Shown: positions 59,913 to 64,000 of the stretch, piece by piece | Numbering within the stretch: position 1 is the stretch's first letter | Layout: each line of letters begins with the position of its first letter | NCBI GenBank assembly: GCA_942486035.1 | Contig: CALNXK010000099.1 | Span: forward strand, 139,501 to 203,500 | Length of the DNA stretch: 64,000 nucleotides | Source: Porites lobata | Taxonomy: Eukaryota; Cnidaria; Anthozoa; Scleractinia; Poritidae | Direction: 5' to 3' | Notes under the pieces: generated by a model | The model's input: the letters and a program-made list of their open reading frames with translations, nothing else | What the model was told of the DNA's origin: nothing | Databases searched by the model: none | Translations under genes and position numbers: made by a program

Positions 59913-62900
59913 ATGCTGTTTGGTGTTTTACTGCAGGCATGTCTACTGCTGCTGCTGCACGTGAAGTTAACTATTGCCTCAGGTAAAACACTACGTATCG
60001 CAATCAGGTCTAAAACGACCTTTCACGTGACTCGTCACATGCCGACGCTCCTGATGGGGTAACCCTTTAAAATTTGACAAATGAATATTTTTCTCGCGTT
60101 AAATCCTTACAATTTTGTAAGCATTTAAAAATCCATAAAATATTCTTATTACAATCAATTTAAAATAATGACTACTCAATATGTGTATTAGGACCTAAAA
60201 CGATAAGAAGCTTATTTCGTAGCTAGGCCCGAAAAAGCGGCCTGGCGGAGGCCGTCAATCTCCCGAACTTGACAGTCGCCGTATGGCCAAACTAATAATC
60301 CAATGAAACTAAAATTTATATTTTCATTACCAGAATACCTAGGGTGGTCTACAGGATTTCTTTTCGATTTTTCAAAATTCAAATTTTGATTTTCCCACCT
60401 CTGGTCGATATTTTACAGACATCCGCTCTCTCTTCGGGGATGCAAGTTGAGGCGACACTAGTACTAGAAATGGACCTGAGCAAAATAGATGAAGGATAGG
60501 TCGATATTGATCATTCAATGCAGTTTGAGCCGTAGATTGGCTCTAACCTTTCCTTTTCGGTCATTCCAAACTACCTCCTATTTTACTTCATCTTTCAAAA
60601 AGATTTGTTGAGGTAGTACCGCACGGTAAGAGATCTTGGAATACTGCTAGCATACTGGAAAGTGTTACGTAAACTCATTGTCTTCAATCCCGCTTGTTGC
60701 CATGTTACCAGTTGTTTAAACGGGACCCAAATTACCTCTGGAAGCCTTCCCAGTGGACCAGTGCTTCTTCCTTTGAACCTATTTCTCGGTACACTAAAAC
60801 TTTTTCTGTACGAGACAAGTAATAATAAATAATAATATAGATTCTTATTAGGCGCATTTCTATCCTCAATGCGCTTTACATTATGAAAGCCGATTTAAGA
60901 TCATTACATTTCTAGCCTATTGTGACATTATACATCAAGTATTGTAAAACTTTAAAAATCCTAATTGTAAAACTTTAAAAATCCTAAAACGTTAAGCATG
61001 AAAATCAATTGTGACATTATACATCAAGTATTGTAAAACTTAAAAAAAAAATCCTTAAATAAAATGTTATGTTTGTAAAAACTTTAAAAAAACCAACTTG
61101 TAAAACTTAAAAATCCTAAAATGTAAGCCATGAAAATCAATAATCAAGTATTGTAAAAGTTTAAAAAAAAAACCTAAAATGTTAAGCATGAGAATCAATT
61201 GAAAAATTTCCTGAATAGAAATGTTTTAAGTTTTGTTTTAAATGTTGTAACACTGTACGCATTTTTTTATATATTCTGGGGTAGTGTTCCATAACTGAGG
61301 TGCTGCAGTGGAAAACGCGCGTCTCCATCACTTTCTGTAGCTTTCATTCATAAAAGGTCCCCTGGATTAAATCACCGTCTGCTTTCATCAGGCGACAAAC
61401 TGTTGGATCTCTGTGAAATCGCTGAGCAATGATAAGAGTCTCCTCCGTCCAAGATGGCAAGAGTCCTTTCTCAACTATTCGCTTATGCTAACTGATCTTG
61501 ACTCGATCTGCAACATTGAATTTATACTTTGCTGGTGTTGAGTGATTCCCACATGCGGTTCTTGTGACATATAACTGTTAACATCAGGAGTTTTCAATTG
61601 CATAGTTTGAGTAGTATACATGTATTCCGCGCGCTGCACCAGTATCACGGTATTAATCTTCTCTTCTAGCGCAATCAGTAAGAGTGCTCAACCTAGCAAG
61701 CCTGTATTTTTTCAGATTTTCTTTTCGCAACTGCATTAGTTGCTTATTAAACTGCGATGATCTTCTCTTCGTTTATTTCGTCATCCCACAGTTTAAATGT
61801 TTAAAAATTATATTCTTCATTTTATCTTCGTCTTTCCCGGGTATATTACGAACCAATTTAATTACCTTTCTCAGTTTTTCTTGCTTCCTCCATTGGTTAG
61901 AGCGCTGCACCTGTATTGCAAAGGTCAGGGTTCCAATCTCGGCAAGGCTGGAATTTTTTCAAGCTTTCTTTTCGCAATTGCTTGAGGTGGCTTACTACAA
62001 TTTTCAGATAAAACTATCGACTTTTTCAAATTAGATCATTTTGAGCAGCTGAAGGTCTCTACGGAACTGTTACTCATTGCAATTCATGTAAATTATCATG
62101 TTATCTTCTAAAAACATGTTATTGCGTAGTACAAAGCGAAATATAGTGACCGAGTACCCAAAAAGGGGACTGGAAACGAGACCTTTAAAGGCTCTTTTTC
62201 TAGCCGTACGACCCCATCTGAAAATTTCAGGATTTATTCAGTACTAAGAAATAATTTTTTTAGGAGGGGGAGAGAGAAAAATCCTATAGACAGAATTTTG
62301 CAAAAGCCAAAAATGTGGAATTTTCTCTCTTTTTATAATAACTAAAAAACTGTCAATTGGATTTGTTTGAAAAAATGTTTACGGTTTCGTCTTTATGTTC
62401 CCTAACAATCCTCAAAATTTGAACCCAGGTCGTACGGCTAGGTTGTGAGAAATTTGGCGTGGAAATTGTCCTTTTACGACCTCAATGGACGAAAGCATTG
62501 CGCATGCGTCATCGTAGGTTAGGGTTAATATGCAAATAAGGCTGTTGCAGCCATTCTGTCGTTATCCTGACCTATGACGTGGCGGAGTGGCTGTAAGCAG
62601 GATGTATCCGTTTTTAATGTCCATTGTAGTCCAAACATTCATAAGAGTATGTACATCATTAAGGAAATTAAAAATACTATACATATTTGTATGCAAATTG
62701 TAAAAACCTAAAGAGAAGCACATGATCATGAACTAACGTAGACTTTCAAAAAGTCCTTCACTATACGTAAAATGCCACTGAAATATAGGAAACTGTTGCT
62801 GAAAAGAACTTCAGGAAAATCAGTCTACGCTTCATTTGACAAAATAGTACATCCTTACATGTCCGTCTGCAAAAGTTACGAAACATTTAGAAGTACAAAC

Positions 62901-64000
62901 TTTTGCAGCTTAAAGTGACTTATTCACCTCTTGTTTTCGCTGCAGCTCAGCCTCCTTGTCATTACGCTGTCATCTTTGATTTTGAGGATAAAAATCAATT
63001 AAACTGCTTTAAAACCATCCCAGACGCAAACGCGAATGTATCACTGTCCGTCAACCCATTGACCGTCAAGCATTTAAAGAACTCACTAAAATGGAATACC
63101 TCCGGTCCATCCACGCTCCAACTGAAGCATCCGAAATTTACTAAAATTCCACATCAGTGGCTGAAACGAGGAGGTGTAAAAGTTTGGTTCTACAAGGAAG
63201 CGCCTACTGAAAACAAAACAATGGACATAGAATTTAAACAATCCCAAAACCTTCTCGGAAAGTTCCAAGTGAATCTTGACTTTCAAGGATGGAGAGGAAT
63301 TTGGGTCAAATTCTCAGAATGTAAAGTGAAAGGTAAGTCACTGAGCAAAAGGTCGGTTGAAATCGATGAAGTAACTTTTTTTCTAAATGACGCTGACACC
63401 ATTTATATGGATTTACTTGGATTCGAGGGAAGTTTTGGTAAGCAGTCACGGGACAAAGTAGTTCCTCCGATCGGTGGTGTAGACCTTTATGACGCTAGCA
63501 ATACCTGGCAACGTACATACCACTGGAGTCAGCAACGATGTCCTGCATTGCCCCTGGAAATTGACGATAAAAAGGTAAAGAGCTTAGAGCTTATCACAGC
63601 TCGAATGAGAAATTGGTTTTGCGACGAGAGCAAAACGTCCTCCAACTTTGTGAAAGATTCCTTCCATGACAAAAGATGGAAATCCCTCATGAGCACTGTT
63701 AAGCGTGCGCATAAAGAATACGACAAATTGAACTTCGATGCAGACGGAAAGGTCGTAGGTCCTCCTTTGTTTTGCAGAGACTGCAGATATGGAGCGAAAA
63801 AGGATAAGAGCACAAGAAAATTTGGTTTTATCTTTGAAAAAATTATGCTTCCTTTGGCTCTGGAATACTACTTGCGATCACGACCTAACGAAATAGCAGA
63901 GGCTGCCAAAAAGCATCTGGAGGAGCTGAACTCTGGAGACAATGACAAGGAAAATAATGCTTATAATGCAATTGCAGGGGAAGATGAGGGAATGAAAAAG
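59913..64000 (+). CDS. Chondroitin ABC lyase-like protein 4 (partial, continues past window)
   Basis: Opposite orientation to the other three lyases. Exon 1 (59913-59982) encodes a signal peptide, MLFGVLLQACLLLLLHVKL, ending in phase 1 at CAG|GTAAAA. Exon 2 starts at 62946 after a TTTTCGCTGCAG acceptor and is open to the window end, 375 codons so far. It covers the N-terminal beta-domain (VIFDFE, GGVKVWFYKEAP, GWRGIWVKF) and the start of the catalytic domain (QSRDKVVPPI, NTWQRTYHW, GPPLFCRDCR). The catalytic His/Tyr/Arg and the C-terminal domain would lie beyond 64000. It is clearly more diverged from copies A and B than they are from each other. The intron phase matches the other three genes. 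Confidence 0.9.
60840..61260. repeat. AT-rich imperfect tandem repeat
   Basis: Units containing CATCAAGTATTGTAAAACTT, then AAAAATCCTAAAATGTTAAG and CATGAAAATCAATTG recur about four times, with partial units, in lyase 4 intron 1. Adjacent sequence to about 61330 looks like a dispersed repeat. Confidence 0.65.
61675..62010 (+). repeat. tRNA-derived SINE copies (one partial, one fuller)
   Basis: The copy at 61889-62010 has an A-box-like TTGGTTAGAGCGC and a B-box-like GGTTCCAATCTC, followed by AAGGCTGGAATTTTTTCAAG and TTTCTTTTCGCAATTGCTT. The tail alone recurs at 61700-61750, and a third copy lies at 6225-6395. These are not functional tRNA genes: no paired acceptor stem. Confidence 0.58.
62050..62940. 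other. 3' part of lyase 4 intron 1, no feature recognised
   Basis: No exon, repeat unit or RNA gene could be supported, apart from the polypyrimidine tract and acceptor at 62930-62945. Confidence 0.4.

Overview
The window looks like nuclear DNA of a cnidarian animal, most likely an anthozoan and plausibly a stony coral. It is AT-rich, its genes are split by GT-AG introns with consistent phases, it carries a complete Cys-loop receptor gene, and it is packed with eukaryotic transposon remnants (Penelope-like, LINE, piggyBac-like, MITEs, tRNA-derived SINEs, a Polinton/Maverick-like element). The assignment rests on gene style and repeat content read by eye; no database search was possible.

Layout. 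1-2.6 kb: non-coding, with two short terminal-inverted-repeat elements. 2.6-7.6 kb (+): a complete seven-exon alpha-type nicotinic acetylcholine receptor subunit (406 aa). 7.75-14.7 kb: nested transposon debris made of an L1/Tx1-like RT remnant, a piggyBac-like MITE, a CR1/Jockey-like LINE, two Penelope-like fragments in opposite orientation around a 1.4-kb TIR element, and a palindromic MITE. 15.2-22.8 kb (-): chondroitin-ABC-lyase-like gene 1, with an in-frame stop near its 3' end. 24.95-46.28 kb and 46.29-55.90 kb: a recent tandem segmental duplication. Each unit carries a three-exon lyase gene (copy A 28.1-32.5 kb, copy B 48.0-52.4 kb, both minus). Copy B ends in an intact single-exon GH5-like glycoside hydrolase (55.45-56.57 kb, -); copy A keeps only the 3' part of that gene. 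Copy A was later split by a 10,475-bp Polinton/Maverick-like element (34,981-45,455) with ~580-bp TIRs and a perfect 6-bp target duplication; copy B preserves the empty site. 59.9-64 kb (+): a fourth lyase gene that runs off the window.

Function. The lyases have signal peptides, the N-terminal carbohydrate-binding-like domain, the alpha/alpha catalytic domain and (where visible) the C-terminal beta-sandwich domain of family-8 polysaccharide lyases, with candidate His/Tyr/Arg/Glu catalytic residues. With the secreted GH5-like enzyme they form a local secreted polysaccharide-degrading cluster, unusual for an animal and suggestive of an old lateral acquisition, expanded by duplication. Splice phases (1, then 0) are the same in the three complete lyase genes, and the fourth shares the first, which supports common descent.

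The Polinton-like element carries an FtsK/HerA-type packaging ATPase, a small zinc-finger ORF and a divergently transcribed, spliced acidic protein gene. I found no polymerase, integrase or capsid gene, so it looks non-autonomous.
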